Shown: one piece after another, positions 1 through 13,330 of the stretch
Layout of the letters: each line of letters opens with the position of its first letter
How positions within the stretch are numbered: position 1 is the stretch's first letter
Assembly: GCA_963920665.1 (NCBI GenBank)
Contig: OY987263.1
Span: 27,764,547-27,828,546, forward strand
From: Straminergon stramineum
Taxonomy: Eukaryota > Streptophyta > Bryopsida > Hypnales > Calliergonaceae
Length of the DNA stretch: 64,000 nt
Direction: 5' to 3'
Program-made: the position numbers and the translations under genes
Notes under the pieces: model-generated
Database searches by the model: none
Told to the model about the DNA's origin: nothing
The model's input: only the letters and a program-made list of their open reading frames with translations

Positions 1-471
1 TGGTTATTCTCATCCATCACCAACATTTTCTACATCATCCATCATTGGCATTTTCTAAATCATCCATCAATGGCATTAATAACACAATGGGGACAACTAA
101 ATGGTGATGCTAGAATGACCCTAGCGAGTCAAGACCCGTGATAGTGGCAAAAAGATGCAACCATTCACATCCATCACTGGCATTTTCTTACAACATCCTT
201 CATGGCATTAATAATGCAATGAGTACAACGAAATGGATGCTAGAATGACCCTATTAAATCTAGACGCGTGTTTTGGCAAAAGGACACAATCGTTCACATC
301 CATCACCTAGCATATTTTTACAACATCCATCAATGGCATTAATAACACAATAGGTACAACTAAATGGTGATTTTAAAATGACCCTAAGCAAGATAAGATT
401 TAAGGCAGTGGCAAAGAGTCTATACAGTTTGTCACATCCATCAATGGCATTAATAATACAACAAATATAGA
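1..471. repeat. Tandem repeat, units of about 130 bp
   Basis: About three and a half diverged units, each starting near 'cacatccatcac' (about 167, 296 and 432) and containing 'tggcattaataacacaat' and 'gatgctagaatgaccct'. Spacing is about 129-136 bp. The array continues after an inserted TTAA-flanked element, where 'gatgctagaatgacc' resumes at about 1048. No coding content is seen. It runs off the left edge of the window. Confidence 0.8.
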
Positions 472-475
472 TTAA

Positions 476-1039
476 CCATGGAGCACTCCGACTTCCAAAA
501 AGTGGACAACGAATAGATTGAAACTGTTGTATCTTCTCATTACTGCTTGGATGAAAGTCATCCTAATTTGTGGAGATACTTTATCAAGTTGTTGTCCTAT
601 CTAAGGGTTGGATTTGGTGTTACTAGAGTACATATTTTTCTAAAATTACAAATGTGCAAGGATGTCAAGTGGTCAAATTGCATTGACTTAGTTCAAAATA
701 GGATTTGCCAAAATGAGGTCATAGATTTTAAGAGCAAATTTTTTTTAAATCACCATGTGAAGAGAACCTCATTTCAAATCCATTCCAACAAATTTTACTC
801 AAAAAATGATAATATTTTGCTTGTAATCGAATTAAGAAGGAACTTTGAAATTTCCCTTTCAAAATTTATAAAAAAATATTAATGATAGCATTGGTGAATC
901 TGACCATACGGATGGAATCTACAACTCACAATCTACAACTTTGATTTGTAGGTCAATTCCAAAATATGCTTCTAAATAGTACTTTATAATGATTTTTCTC
1001 AAATCATCGATTTTGGAAATGAGTCTAGACATTCTAGGG
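476..1039 (+). mobile_element. TTAA-flanked element, family A, copy 1
   Basis: A 564 bp non-coding element inserted in the 130-bp tandem array. TTAA (472-475) precedes it and a decayed ATAA follows it. Its interior aligns along its length with 12430-12984 (opposite strand) and with 46213-48089 once the solo LTR there is removed. The termini are decayed (CCATGGAGC on the left, TTCTAGGGA on the right). The 111-codon open frame inside is not conserved as protein between copies and is taken as chance. Confidence 0.65.
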
Positions 1040-1045
1040 ATAATA

Positions 1046-1110
1046 GTGATGCTAGAATGACCTTATATAGCAAGTCAAGAACTAAAGTAGTGGCGAAGAG
1101 ATATGGTAGT
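1046..1110. repeat. Tandem array remnant after the family A insertion
   Basis: Continues the 130-bp unit with 'gatgctagaatgacc' and 'gcaagtcaaga'. It shows that the family A element split one unit. Confidence 0.6.
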
Positions 1111-1139
1111 CAGCATCTATAGATGACATAGTAAAAAGT

Positions 1140-3345
1140 GATGTTGGAGAGCAACTTGGTTTTTGGGCGAAATTTTGCTTTGAAGCAATACTCTGTAGAT
1201 GGGCCAAAAAAATAGTATGGGAAATTCTATTAAAAAAATGGAAGCATACCTAAAAAATGTGTCCCATTGCCTAGGCAAGCAATTGGACAATGTCTCATGC
1301 CAAATAAGACTTTTGAATGACCCAATTATGTTGAGCCATGTCACGATGGAGGTCCTTAACTATGTGACTAATACGCTTCCAATAAAATCACCTTACCTTT
1401 TAAATCTACAAATTTCTTTAGGGATCATTCACTAGGCAAGACTGAAGGAGGAAACAATCACTCATTTTGCACCCATGTGCAATGCATTAGTCCTCCATTA
1501 CTCTTAGTTTCTCTCAATTATGAGCTCCACTACTTGAAATTAGTTGGATTTTGTCAATGGTGTTGTAATCATGTAGATTGTGGCATAGATAGTGGGCATC
1601 TTGGCATTCATTGTTTGTATACATAATTAACTGTCTTGGATGGCTTCAAAATGATGACGCAATGTGGAAGAGCAAATTGAATAATGTCTCTATAGCCAAG
1701 TTTGGTAGTTCAATAGGCTCATCTCAAGAATTGCAAATGCTCAAATGAACATTGCCTCCATACATATTCACTTTTCATGAGTTTTTGACCTTTTTGTAGA
1801 CTTACAAGCTTTGTTGCCAAAATTGTCTACATTCTAAGGACCGAACCATAGGTAAGTCTAAGGCCTTATATGGCTCTTTTCATAATGTTTGTATCTTCGA
1901 GAGTTTCATCCATGTAAAAGAAAATTTAACAATTAAGAGTTTGCATATTTGTTTAATAAACCTATCAATATGGTTTGTGTTCTAGTTGTTAGCCTCTTTT
2001 GGAGTGCATGCATCTTGTTTTCTATGGTCATTCTATCACAAAGCCTTATAGATAAGGGATTCTAATATGAATACAAGCCCTTCAGCCTTTGGCCTAGGCA
2101 TTCACCTTAATGCCACAATGTTTTGTTTTCATTTAGGCACAATTCACATTCTAATCATGTGTCAATTACAATCACTTATCATGTGCACATTTAAAATATT
2201 TCAAATCAAGGCGAACTCTCCATGCAAGTATTGGAAGATGTCAAGGGAACTAGATCTCCCATAGTGATGCTCCAATCTGAGGTCTTCCAACTTAGGCTTT
2301 GCACATTTGTTTCAGGGATCTATCACCAAATATGGGCAATTTGGAGACTTCAACAATCACACTAGAGCATACTCTAGATTCACTGATTTTTTATGTTGCT
2401 AATACAACAAAATTTTCTATCCAAAAGCCCAACTGCAAGTAATCCTCAAAACCCTTCCTCTTTCAATTTTCGAATTATAATGTTTAATTGTTTTCAATGT
2501 TGTTTGTTCTTTAGGATTTACCCCTAGGATAGACTATCATCACCTTTGGAGGTATGCGTTGCCACCTTTCTCCTTATTATATCATCAAAATTTTGTGACA
2601 TAATCAAATGATTATGTTTTCAAACTATGCATTAGGGGAGAAATGAACCCATTGAAGGGCTTTGAGATTTTTTTACTAATTTTAGTACTAATTGAGGATT
2701 TGAGGAGAGTATAATTTTGTCCATATCATCATTACTATCAATGTAGTGGCCACTTGGCATGTGAAAATTTGTCAAAGGTGTGTGCTAGCCATCCTCCATC
2801 ACTAAGTCAAGAAATCTTAGAGATTGATTGGGTAGTGGAGATGAGATTGTGGAGTTGGGTTGGGTAATCATGATGAATATTTGAGCTTGTCATGCAAATC
2901 TTGGCTCAATTAGTCAATTGAGAAGGCTCTTTCCCACCCAAATTTTTGCTCTATGAAGCAGCCCCTTTTAGGATTCAATTCTCCCCTAATGATTAGATAA
3001 ACATTGCTTGTTTTGTGGATGGAATCTTCTTGTGCTACTTATTAGTCTAATACATTCTCCACTTGCTCTGCACTAATGTAGTAAGGAATGCAAAGAGAGA
3101 TGGACCATGGAGTTTTCTTGGTGTAAATAAGACCTAATAGAATTGGCAATCATAAAAATTAAAGTATATCATATGCTCTTGTGTCTTTAGACATGATTAT
3201 GATTTTGATGCTATAATATTTCCTAAACTTTTCAATACATATTAAATACATAATTTTGAAATTGTTCTTGTGGGCCTTTTTGGTATGATGTTTTGACTTG
3301 TATCATTATGTTTGTAATAATGAAAAACAACTGCTATGACAATTT
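1140..3345 (+). repeat. Dispersed repeat of about 2.2 kb, copy A (inverted relative to 32865-34790)
   Basis: Several blocks match the reverse complement of 32865-34790 in collinear order: 1480-1560 with about 34390-34470, 2040-2330 with about 33540-33830, and 2990-3190 with about 33040-33215. Identity looks moderate with many indels, so it is an old dispersed element. Short open frames here (1199-1435, 2067-2264) carry no recognisable domain and are not kept between copies. Confidence 0.7.
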
Positions 3346-5401
3346 TGTATTATTGACTTGCCTATTCGAAGAAATGGCTTTCTTTAAGTTGGATATTGCT
3401 TATCTATAAGCTCTGTATTTGCTTGGTTCGCTTGTCTCTAGAGTCAAAATGTTAATGAATCATTGTATAATGTATGTAAGAAAATCTTGGATGACAAATT
3501 TGAAGCTTGATCATTTATTCTTCCATTGCAAATGGAATCTACAATTTCTAAGCATCTATCAATGTTAGATTGCAAAAACAAAATGTGAAAAGTATTATTG
3601 GTTGCAGGTCTTGACACATAATTGCCTAGTGGGTGAGTTCAACTTTCAAAATATAGCAATTGGTGCTTTGCAAAAAATGTAAACCTCCCCCCCCCCTCCC
3701 CCCCTCTCCTTGCTACTTGAGTGTCTCTAATTTTTGGAGATGTGTTCTAGAGTCAGGGGTCAATCAATTATTAGGCTTTAGTTAGAAGTTAAGTTTTTTT
3801 AATTTCTTTACAATGTTCTTGGGTGTGGAGTGTAAGATGGTACAAGTTGTATCCATAGACCATCTAGAGTTTGAAATAAAACATTTTAATACAACATCTA
3901 CATATTGAAACCTTGAAATGTAGTTGAAATTTCTTTAAACCACATATCATTTACAATTTTTCACACTATTAGAAGTATCAACTTGCTTTCAATTTTCTCA
4001 CATCATTTTCCAACTTAATGCTCTTCAATATTTAAAATTGCATGAAAAGAGGTAATGGTATAATAACCAGTTTTGAATTTTAAAAAATCATTAGCACTTT
4101 AGACAATGTTGGAAAACATTGTATACCTTCTTTGACCACTAGAGTATCACACACTTTACAACATAAGTGTCCAACTTTATGAGCACATATGCAAACATGA
4201 TGTAAGAAGAAGATCTAACAAGCAAATCATTAAAAAATGTACCACATTTTAAGCTACCAAGCAATTTTTAAAAAAGAAATAATTTTAAAGACAAATGAGC
4301 TTGAAAGCACCTGTCCATAGTATTTTAGGAATTAAATCATTGTACCTTTGTATGATTAGATTTACCATTGTCAACTCGATAATGGTACTTCAAAGACATT
4401 CTATAATTGTTAAACTTTATGCCTTTTGAAAAGTCCTACCATGTCAATGCCGGAATGCCCTATATCATACCAAAAACTACAACCACGATGATTTGGATAG
4501 AAATACAATGTAGGAAGTAAAGGACATGATTGACAAAATTTTCCAAATGCTTATTATTTTACAAAAATAAGGTTTGGAATATGATTAATTAATGGCACTT
4601 AAGGATGAGATTTTCAAATTCTAAACAATAGTTGAATGCAACATGTCTCAAGTACACAACATCTTGGATTTTCTATTCAAACTTTTGTTTACAAATTCTT
4701 TTGTTAGTCCTCTAACATTTGTGTAGTATAGATTTTTGAGATTTTGTTGTACAAATGATCTATAGTTCAAAAGATACAAATATATTTCATCTCAAAGATA
4801 TAACTTTTCTTCTTTACATATGATCCTTGAAATTTGAATAATTGCAATTTTTGGTGTCCATCTATTATTGAGATAATAAGATTATATTCTCAATCAATAC
4901 AACTCATATAAGAATGAGTTTAAATTAAAACAAAAAGAATCTTTTCTTCGATTCATTTGATTTTTTTGTAAAACTTTGAGACCTATTTTGTCATAATAAA
5001 CGGGTTAATTACAACTAAAGTTTGTTTTTTAAGACTAAAAGTCCAAGGAGTTTGGACAAACCACAAATATTAGTTATAAATGATAATTTTTTTTTGGTCT
5101 GAAAATGTTGCATGAAGTTGGGTAGCAACCTTTAAATGGTCACTTGAGTACTTAGGAGTTAATTAAAACAATCTTTGAACTCAAGTTGGTTTTGTACTAG
5201 TTTCATAGTAGGAGCTAAATAATACATTGAAATATTTCACTTGGAAAATAAAAGATTGATTATCTAAATTTATCCAACTCATCTATAGAGGAATAGACAT
5301 AATATATATTTCTATCTATTTGACGCATGATTTAGAGGGTCTTTACACTTGTGACTAAGAATTAGTATAGGTAATTCTCTTGGTCATAGTCTTTGGTAAA
5401 A
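3346..5401. other. AT-rich intergenic DNA, no gene seen
   Basis: Very AT-rich sequence, with a short C-rich run at about 3687-3706. No open frame of note, RNA gene or clear element ends were found. Confidence 0.6.
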
Positions 5402-5966
5402 CCCTAAGGGACCAAAGTGTTTGAGCATAGCCTTGTTTTCTTAACTAGCTCTTGTAACTAGCATAATTCTTCATCGTGTGGAATAATTTTGATGATTGTC
5501 ATTGTTGAACTAAAAGAATATTTATATAGCTTTTCTATGAAAAAAAGGTTGATAAAATTGTGTAATTTTTGAGAAGATGCCATTGTTGACGATATTGATG
5601 AAAGATGTCTAGTTAGGTGGTACTTTGTACATACTCTGAACTCGGAATGCTCAAAAGTGATCCATGAACTATGAATTTTTTCCATGAGTAAATATAATCA
5701 TGATTTTAATGTGCAATTTTTTTCAGGTGTAGAAAAAAAGATATGAGGATGTGAAGTGATGGCCTAGAGCACCTTCTCCATTCTCAAAAAATTCATCAAA
5801 AATTGCACACTCAATCATTTCTTGATTGGATTGTGTAGATGTATTCAACATAAAAAATCATCTAGGGTCTCTTAGATGTTTATGGATTATTAGTTAGGTT
5901 CACAATTCAAATTTTCTACAAATGTAGTTGTAGCAGCCACATGGTGGCCTTATGGTCTTTTAGGGG
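5402..5966. mobile_element. Possible TTAA-flanked element, decayed
   Basis: The right end reads TTTTAGGGG followed by TTAA (5967-5970). The left end reads CCCTAAGGGACCAAAGTG with a decayed flank (AAAA). The length of about 565 bp is close to the 572 bp element at 49389-49960. Its right end resembles the mini-element at 38759-38829. The left boundary is uncertain. Confidence 0.4.
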
Positions 5967-5970
5967 TTAA

Positions 5971-8014
5971 GAGACTTGACAAATATAGAGTGCTATTAAT
6001 TTGTGTGAGTTAAGAATCATATGTCTTTCTCTTCTAATGTAGGGTTATGTTTACAAAAAAAAAGATATAAATAATATAGGATACGTAGTAATTACAAGTA
6101 TTTGAAAACTACTATAAATGTAATGAGTAGGATATTTTCATTTTGGATTTTCTTACATACTAGGTTGCATTTATAAAAAAATTAAATAAAATATATACAA
6201 CACATTGGATGGAATACCTTGAAGTTTGGTGGTTTAGGATATGCATACTCTTGAACTTATTGGCTTTTAGGGATTGGACAACTAACTTTTGGATCATTTG
6301 AATTTTGTTGGATGCTTCTTTTGTATTAAAATTAGACTCTCACATTGAGCCCTAAACCTCTAAATTAATTTTAATTGAAGGTTGACTTATTACATATAGA
6401 TATAGTGTTTGTTTCCATATGCAAGTGAAAACATTGCTTAAGAAATTTAATTCATGTTTATTGGGACAATTTGATAGAGATGTAGTGTACACTTAGAGAA
6501 GGTAGTATATGTATTTGCATGGTTTGTATGGTTAGTGTTAGCAATTTGGTTTGTTGGTTTGTTATTGTTTTAAATCTTTTTTCCTCAATTGTCTTTCCAA
6601 TTTTTCTATGTTCATGAATGTGTAAACAATTGAATCAATGTATGTTTTGAGTTCATACTTAGGTTTGATTTATATGCAAAAGTTACAAAAGTAAATTTTT
6701 GTGGGTGAATTTAATACATTGAGTGAAAACTAATACTTCAAACTGACATAGACCGAGTGTTACAAACATGATTTTTTTTTCAATTAGTACTCATAGCATG
6801 CTAAAAATTGGGGCAACGTAGAACATTGGTAATCATAGGTGCTGAAAATGAAAACTTCCTATGATAATATCCCCTCTTTAATATCTTTTGAACCCAAGTT
6901 TTGAACTTGAGGAATGTTACCCCTTGGGCTTAGAAGCAAACATGATACCTTCCTAGATACAAAATCAGCTCTATTACAATGTAGTATAAATCCACAAAAA
7001 CTCAATCTCCCTTTCTTAGAGTATTTTGTGTATAAATAAAAAAAACTTTGGTTAATTCCATTTAGATGAATGGTGTGAAAGTTTTGAAGAGTCTTGTTTT
7101 GCAAGCCATCAAGGTATCTTGTGGAAAGAATAATATATTGGATCTGGTTTTTTAACTAAATTTTCATTTATTCAAGAAAAATAATTCTATATGGTGTTGA
7201 TTACTAATATTTTCTACAATTATATCACCTCTATGTAATTGTCACATTTCAATTTCATTTTTGAATTGTAATAGATGATTTTTCCTTTCATCATGTGCTC
7301 TACTTCCACTTAGAAATTATTTAAAGAAGGAGAATCAAGTTTTTGTATAATTTTTTTTGGATTTTCAACTGAATTCCCTTCAACAAAGATTTAAAATTCA
7401 AAAATTTGTAGCTTTTTTTTTTGGGCTGAAAGATTCAAAGTTTGAAAACCTAGTACATCTACCTGCAAAAAAAAGAATTATTCTCACTTTGAACACTAAT
7501 ATCTTACAATCCACTTGGTCAAAGTCTTTGAAGTTTTTTTCACACATTTTCATGTAAGGTCAATACAAGATTTTATATTAAGATGTGAAATTTTTTCTTT
7601 TTTTAAATCTATTGTAGCTATTTATACAATTTTGAAGAGGTTATTAGTGAAACATAGTCCTAGAATTTAAAGGATTAAGGGACACATTTTAAATTCAATG
7701 AGTGGTATATAAAGTGAACTATACTTATGATAGTTAAATTATATAATACTCGGGCTCCAATGCTCTATGTACTGCTAATGACATCTAATTAATGGCTTTT
7801 AGAACCCATTATTTGGTTGGGAGATTGAGGCAATGGGAATTTTTGCATTGATATTGGAACCCAGAAAGCATTAGATTTCTATTGGAAATCAATTTTTCAC
7901 TCATACTCTTTGTCTATTCATTCATAATTCTACTTAAACTATAAAATATTGACCAACTATTTAGAAAAATAAATTTATACCTATGGAATGTTAATTTTCT
8001 AATTTTAAAATGAC
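5971..8014. other. AT-rich intergenic DNA, no gene seen
   Basis: About 2 kb of AT-rich sequence with poly-A and poly-T tracts. The short open frames (6859-7104 and 7357-7557) are low complexity with no domain. Confidence 0.6.
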
Positions 8015-10650
8015 ACAATAAAAAATTATGCTCCACGCTATTCCATGTTGTAATATAAACCTATAGAGATATTTTTAGATTTTTTAAGCATGTATTGCAT
8101 TTAATATGAATTCTTTCACTTTCTTGTTCACTAATTCATGGTGACATTAGAGAAAATTTCACTTTCGGCAGATGTGCAAATCCAAGGGAAAAAATGTTTT
8201 TTCTTGTCTTTTTTGGTTTTCTTGAAAAAGAAATTGAATTTTTTTTATTCTCCAGTCCTTTGTGGCACACTATACATGTGATCACATTGGCCAAATTTTT
8301 TTATTAATAATAATTTATTAATTTTCAAAAAATCTCTTTAATTGCACATTCTCATGCAATCCAATGCAATGATGCTAGTATGTGAGCCTAGAAATGAGAG
8401 CCTTGAACCTAGGTGTAGGTAAATCTTCTACAATTATTGAAGGTGTTTATAACATACATACTTATAATATGAGTACCCTATAACCATGTAAGGTTCTTGT
8501 AACATAGGCACCTATAATATAAATATACTATAACCATAGAAGTTGCCTATAATATAGGTACCTAAAACATAGACACTCATAATATATTTAGGCACTTATT
8601 ATGTAAATATCCTATAACCATAGAAGGTGCCAATAACATAACTACTTACAACATGGACACCTATAATATAAACATCCTATAACCATAGAAGGTGCTTGTA
8701 ACATAGATACCTACAACATAGACACCTATAATTATAAACATCCTATAACTATGGAAGGTACCTACAATATTGGTACAAATAACATAAGAGCCTAGGCTTC
8801 TAAGCTCATGGGCTCAAGATCCTAGGCTCACATGCTAGCAACCATACAATCAAATGGCCGTATGTGGGTTCCAAATTCCCTCTAATGATTTCAAAATTTT
8901 CCTTCAAAAATGTGAAACTTTTACAACTAATTGAAGACATTTCCGCAAGTAAAATATTGACAATTGTGAATTCATTATATAGGACTTTTGGAGGTGTATG
9001 TTGACTAATAGTGGGTGTTGAACACTATATTTGCCAATACACAAACACCAAAGATCCAGATCCTACGGTTGCAAAGAAGACCCTATCAACTCTCATATAT
9101 TTTCAAATTCAAATTCAACTTTTTACGGAATTCACTTAAAAAATTAATCGAATCTCAAAAGTTTCCATTGGTTCCTTCAAAAAAATTCAACTCTCTCAAT
9201 TGAAAATACATTGAATTTACTATATATTTAGATCTATGGTTGCAAAGTAGACCCTTTCAACTCTCAAATTTTGTTCTTTTTAAATTCCAAATTCCTTGGC
9301 CTTTGTTTTAGAAATTAATTGGATCTCAAAGTTTTTCATTGGTTCCCTCAAAAAACTTTTCAACTCTCAATTAAAAAAACATTGAATTCTTTGTGGGCTT
9401 CAATTTTAGTTGTATGACTTCGAAATTCCATTATTTTTTTTGGGGGGGGGGCTTTAAAATTCCATTTTTTTTAACTTGGATTCATTTCGCCATTTTTGTC
9501 ATGGCTTCATTCTAACATTTTTTTAATTGCAACTTCAAACATATTTCATGATCACAAGGTGGATCCTATATTTGTCAATGCAAACCCCTGAAATACCACT
9601 CTATAAATTGGCTCAACTAGTTTCAATCTAAAGATCATTACAAGAGTTTAATAACAATCTAAAATTTTGTATTACTATGAAGTGTTTTGTTTTTTTAATT
9701 TTAGAGTAACATAGTAAAAAAAATTTGCACCATGATTTCTTACACTACATTATAAACCTATGAACAAATTCAAATTTTTTGAGCATTAATTGCATTTGAT
9801 ATGAATTAATTCATTTTTTATTAAAAAATTCACAATAATTTCAAATTTCCAAAAAATAATGTAAATTTTTTATGACCTAATAGATAACATGTAATCACAA
9901 CTCTAAAAAATAAACAGAAAAATCATATCATAGGTACTTGTAAATGAAGTTTAAAAAAATGTTAATAAAACTCATTTATTGAGCATTATAAGTTTGTAGA
10001 TTTAGTTGACATGGAAGTCTTGGTAATTGTGAACTTGTTATGTTGAATTTTAGAGGTATATGTTCACTAATAGTGAACATTAGACCCTATTTGTCATCAA
10101 TGCAAAACCCTCTAAAATCCGAACCCCATTGATTAGCTTATAAAAACTTTCAACTCTCATTTTTATTTTATTTTACATTCCAAGTTCTTTTGGCCTTTGT
10201 TTCATAAACTAATTGAATGCCAAATGTTTTCATTGGTCCTTTCAAAATCTTTGAACTCCTTCAATTTGAAAGACATTATCAACTTCAATTTTAGTCTCAT
10301 GACATCAAAATTCCATTATTTTCATCTTAGCTTCACTCCAACATGTTTGTCCTTGTTTTCTTCTACCATTTTCATCCTAGCTTCATTTCAGCACTTTTTA
10401 CCTAGCTTCATTATGTCATTTTTGTATGGGTTTCATTCCATCATTTTGGTCATGGCTTCAATTTTAGTCGTGGCTTCAAATTTCAAAAGCACCCCATGGT
10501 CACAAAAGTGAACCCTATATATGTCAAGATATAAATCCCAACAATCACTCCAAAAATCGACTAAACCAATTCCAACCTAAAGATCAAAGAGGAATTCTCA
10601 TAATTAATATTATACAAAATTTTGAAAACAAACATAAGAATCTATAATGT
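8015..10650. repeat. Tandemly duplicated dispersed repeat
   Basis: Two diverged copies of one repeat lie in tandem, about 8015-9700 and 9700-10650. Matching blocks include 8040-8170 with 9740-9830 ('cattataaacctat' and 'gcatt...atatgaatt'), and 8930-9010 with 10009-10090 ('aattgtgaa', 'actaatagtg'). Inside the first copy a segment of about 210 bp (9040-9230 and 9230-9400, 'caactctca', 'cattggttcc') is duplicated again. A MITE (8373-8840) is inserted in the first copy. The open frame at 10197-10511 lies in this repeat and has no domain. Confidence 0.55.
8373..8840. mobile_element. TIR element with internal short tandem repeats, copy 1
   Basis: The left end TGCTAGTATGTGAGCCTAG is the near-perfect reverse complement of the right end CTAGGCTCACATGCTAGCA. 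Between the ends are about six variants of a 55-65 bp unit with 'cctataaccatagaaggt' and 'ataacatagg'. A related shorter copy lies at 26019-26250. I could not identify a target-site duplication, so the superfamily is open. Confidence 0.7.
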
Positions 10651-11316
10651 TGAATGGATTGAAAAAAATGGATTTTCATGCATGATCAAAATTCAACTTC
10701 TTTTTCTTCATTGTTGGTTCTAAAGGGGGGTAGACCAACAAAAAATTGTAATGTATATTTAAAAATTTGAAGTTTGTTTGAAAATAATAGCTATTGCAAT
10801 GACCTCAATTATAAAATTGTGAGATGCTATAGCTCATTTAAGACTAATGTATATATTCTTGAACAAAAAAATAAATCTCATCCATATTTTATATAATTCA
10901 TCCATTTCTATACTTGTGGAGAGCTCCATCCTTCAATGAAAATAGTTTTTTGACTACCAAAATAAATGAATAAATATTCATAGGTGTGTATTGAAATCTC
11001 ATTCATTTATTGATGATTTTTTTTTATAAATGACCTTACTACATAGTTTTTAATTTTTATAGTGATAATATGATCCAAGAAAAATAATAAACAAGGATAA
11101 ATGTAAATTTTTTTCAAAACTTACTTGGATATAGACTTAGGTCACATCCACCCGAGAGCATGTTGTGGTGTTAGGTCATTTGCTTGAAGGCAAAGGTGGA
11201 GACTAAGCTTGAGGGGTTGGTAACCTCACACCACAAAATGCCTTTAGGCGAATGTGTTCTATCACATTATGTTGTCGACCATCAAATAGGTTTAATTTAT
11301 TTTTAATAATACCAAA
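10651..11316. other. AT-rich intergenic DNA, no gene seen
   Basis: No open frame, RNA gene or clear element end was found between the tandem repeat and the CACTA hairpin element. Confidence 0.55.
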
Positions 11317-11319
11317 TAC

Positions 11320-11543
11320 CACTACAAGAGAAAGGGGTGTTTTAAGTGAGTTTTAAAGTATAATCCTAGGCATAAGATTTTAAGTAATGACCTTTAAGGA
11401 GATTTTTAGTAAAATTTTTGCTAGAAATATATGTATTTCTAGCAAAAATTTTACTAAAAATCTCCTTAAAGGTCATTACTTAAAATCTTATGTCTAGGAT
11501 TATACTTTAAAACTCACTTAAAACACCCCTTTCTCTTGTAGTT
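11320..11543. mobile_element. CACTA-type hairpin MITE, 224 bp
   Basis: Almost the whole element is one palindrome centred at about 11431. The ends read CACTACAAGAG and CTCTTGTAGTT, which is the typical CACTA/EnSpm terminus with one changed end base. A 3-bp TAC lies on each side (11317-11319 and 11544-11546), matching the 3-bp duplication known for CACTA elements. There is no coding capacity. The arms differ at only a few bases, so it is either young or kept similar by gene conversion. Confidence 0.88.
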
Positions 11544-11546
11544 TAC

Positions 11547-12425
11547 TATAATATACATCTTAATCCTTTGAGCAGTAATGAACCATGGATCACCAACAAT
11601 TATCCAGTATATAAAGGCCTTATAAAAAAACTATGAGGCAATAGTTGGCCAATGCTTATCACTAATATAATTATTGCATTCAAATTGTTGGGGTACATGG
11701 ATGAAAGGTAGATGAAAATGAGGTGAAATTGAATGAAAATTAGACAAAAGTTTTAAATTTTCCGATGAAAGTGAATGGAATCAAACAAAAGTTGAATGAC
11801 AATTACATTATCTAAGACAATATGAAGATAGTGCAAATCACATTACATGTATATAAGATATTGTGAACTTTCATATTAGGTTGCCTCATAGATTTGCACA
11901 ATTTCAACCTTTCTAGAAGTTAGTTATAACTACAAGGCAAAACACAAATAGACTTAATCCAAGTAGTATCATGGTAACCCACTTGTAAGGTGGGCAACAC
12001 CCCACCCACCCCACCCACCCCTTTTTGCTCCTACACCTAGTTACTATCATTAGATTTGTCAAATTTTAAAATTTTCTTGTTGGGCAAGTGAGGGGGTTCC
12101 AACTTCCAATGCAACAAAAAGTACAATGTTAAAGTACCATATGCAAAAGTTATGAAAGCTCACCTTTTTTATTGGTAGAGGTTCTAAATTCATTATTGAT
12201 CTATATGGATTTTGGAGATGTACCCATAGTGCTCATGATGGTGGGTTTGCGTCAATGACGCATTTGGAGGTGCCCACCTAGAGTGCCTTTTTTTTACTTC
12301 TAAGTCTCATATAGTCTTCTAAATTTTTTTCACATGGTCTCAAAGTGACTTTTTCAATATCATTTGTTTGCTTTTAGACTCCACCTACACTAATTGTCAT
12401 AAAGTTTTCAAAGTAGGCTCCAATT
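11547..12425. other. AT-rich intergenic DNA, no gene seen
   Basis: Contains a short 'ccacccacccc' run near 12000. No open frame, RNA gene or clear element is seen. Confidence 0.55.
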
Positions 12426-12429
12426 GTAA

Positions 12430-12984
12430 CCCCTAAACGTCTAGATTCATCTCTAGAATTGACGATTTGAGAAAAATCATTATGAAGTGCTATTTGGAAG
12501 CATATTTTGGAATTGAAATGCAATTAAAAGTTGTAGATTCCATCTGTATGGTTAGATTCACCAATGCTATCACCAATCTTTTTTTATAAATTTTGAAAGA
12601 GAAATTCCAAAATTCCTTCAAAATTCGATTGCAAGCAAAATATTATCATTTTTTGAGTAAAATTTCTTGGAATGTATTTGAAATGAGGTTCTCTTCACAT
12701 GCTGATTTTTTGAAATTTTTTTGTTCTTCCTATCTATGACCTCATTTTGGCTAATCCACTTTTGAACTAAAGTCAATGCAGTTTGACTACTTGACATACT
12801 TGCACATTTGTAATTTTAGAAAAATACTAACTCTAGTAACACCAAATCCAACCCTTGGATAGGACAAAAACTTGATAATGTATTTTCACAAATTAAAATA
12901 ACTTTCATCCAAGTAATTAGGAGGATGAAACTGGAGTTTCAATCTGTTCATCATCCAGAAAATGGACGTCGATGCGTTTAGGGG
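12430..12984 (-). mobile_element. TTAA-flanked element, family A, copy 2
   Basis: 555 bp. The left end is CCCCTAAACGTC and the right end is GCGTTTAGGGG, so the outer CCCCTAAACG is an inverted repeat. The right flank is TTAA (12985-12988) and the left flank is GTAA, one base changed. It aligns in reverse orientation with 476-1039 and 46213-48089. It is non-coding. Confidence 0.8.
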
Positions 12985-13330
12985 TTAAAGCGAGCAAGGG
13001 CTCTGGTGGCATCCATGCAGGGCTGCCTGTTGAATGAGTGTCCAAATCAATGCAATTGTGTGGCAAGAGGACCCCATTTGGGGCAAAAAGGCTTTTGAAA
13101 AAGATGATTTTATTTTAGTGTGACCCCATTCTCAGAAAATCAGCTCATCACTTCAATGGAGAAAAGTCTCAGAGGCTTACCGGACAAAAAAAGGGAAAGC
13201 CCAGCCAAGGTGTTTTTTTTCAAAGAAATATTTGTAAAAAAATGATAGAAACTACTCTGAGGAATTCATTAGTTGGTGAAATATTCCCCTTCCCTGAAGT
13301 GGATGAGATTACAATTGCTTCTTCACTTAA
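12985..13330. other. Intergenic spacer, no gene seen
   Basis: About 340 bp between two TTAA-flanked elements. No feature was recognised. Confidence 0.5.

Noticed and set aside
12000..12025. CCACCC-rich run as a possible regulatory site
   Set aside because: A simple imperfect run with no gene nearby.
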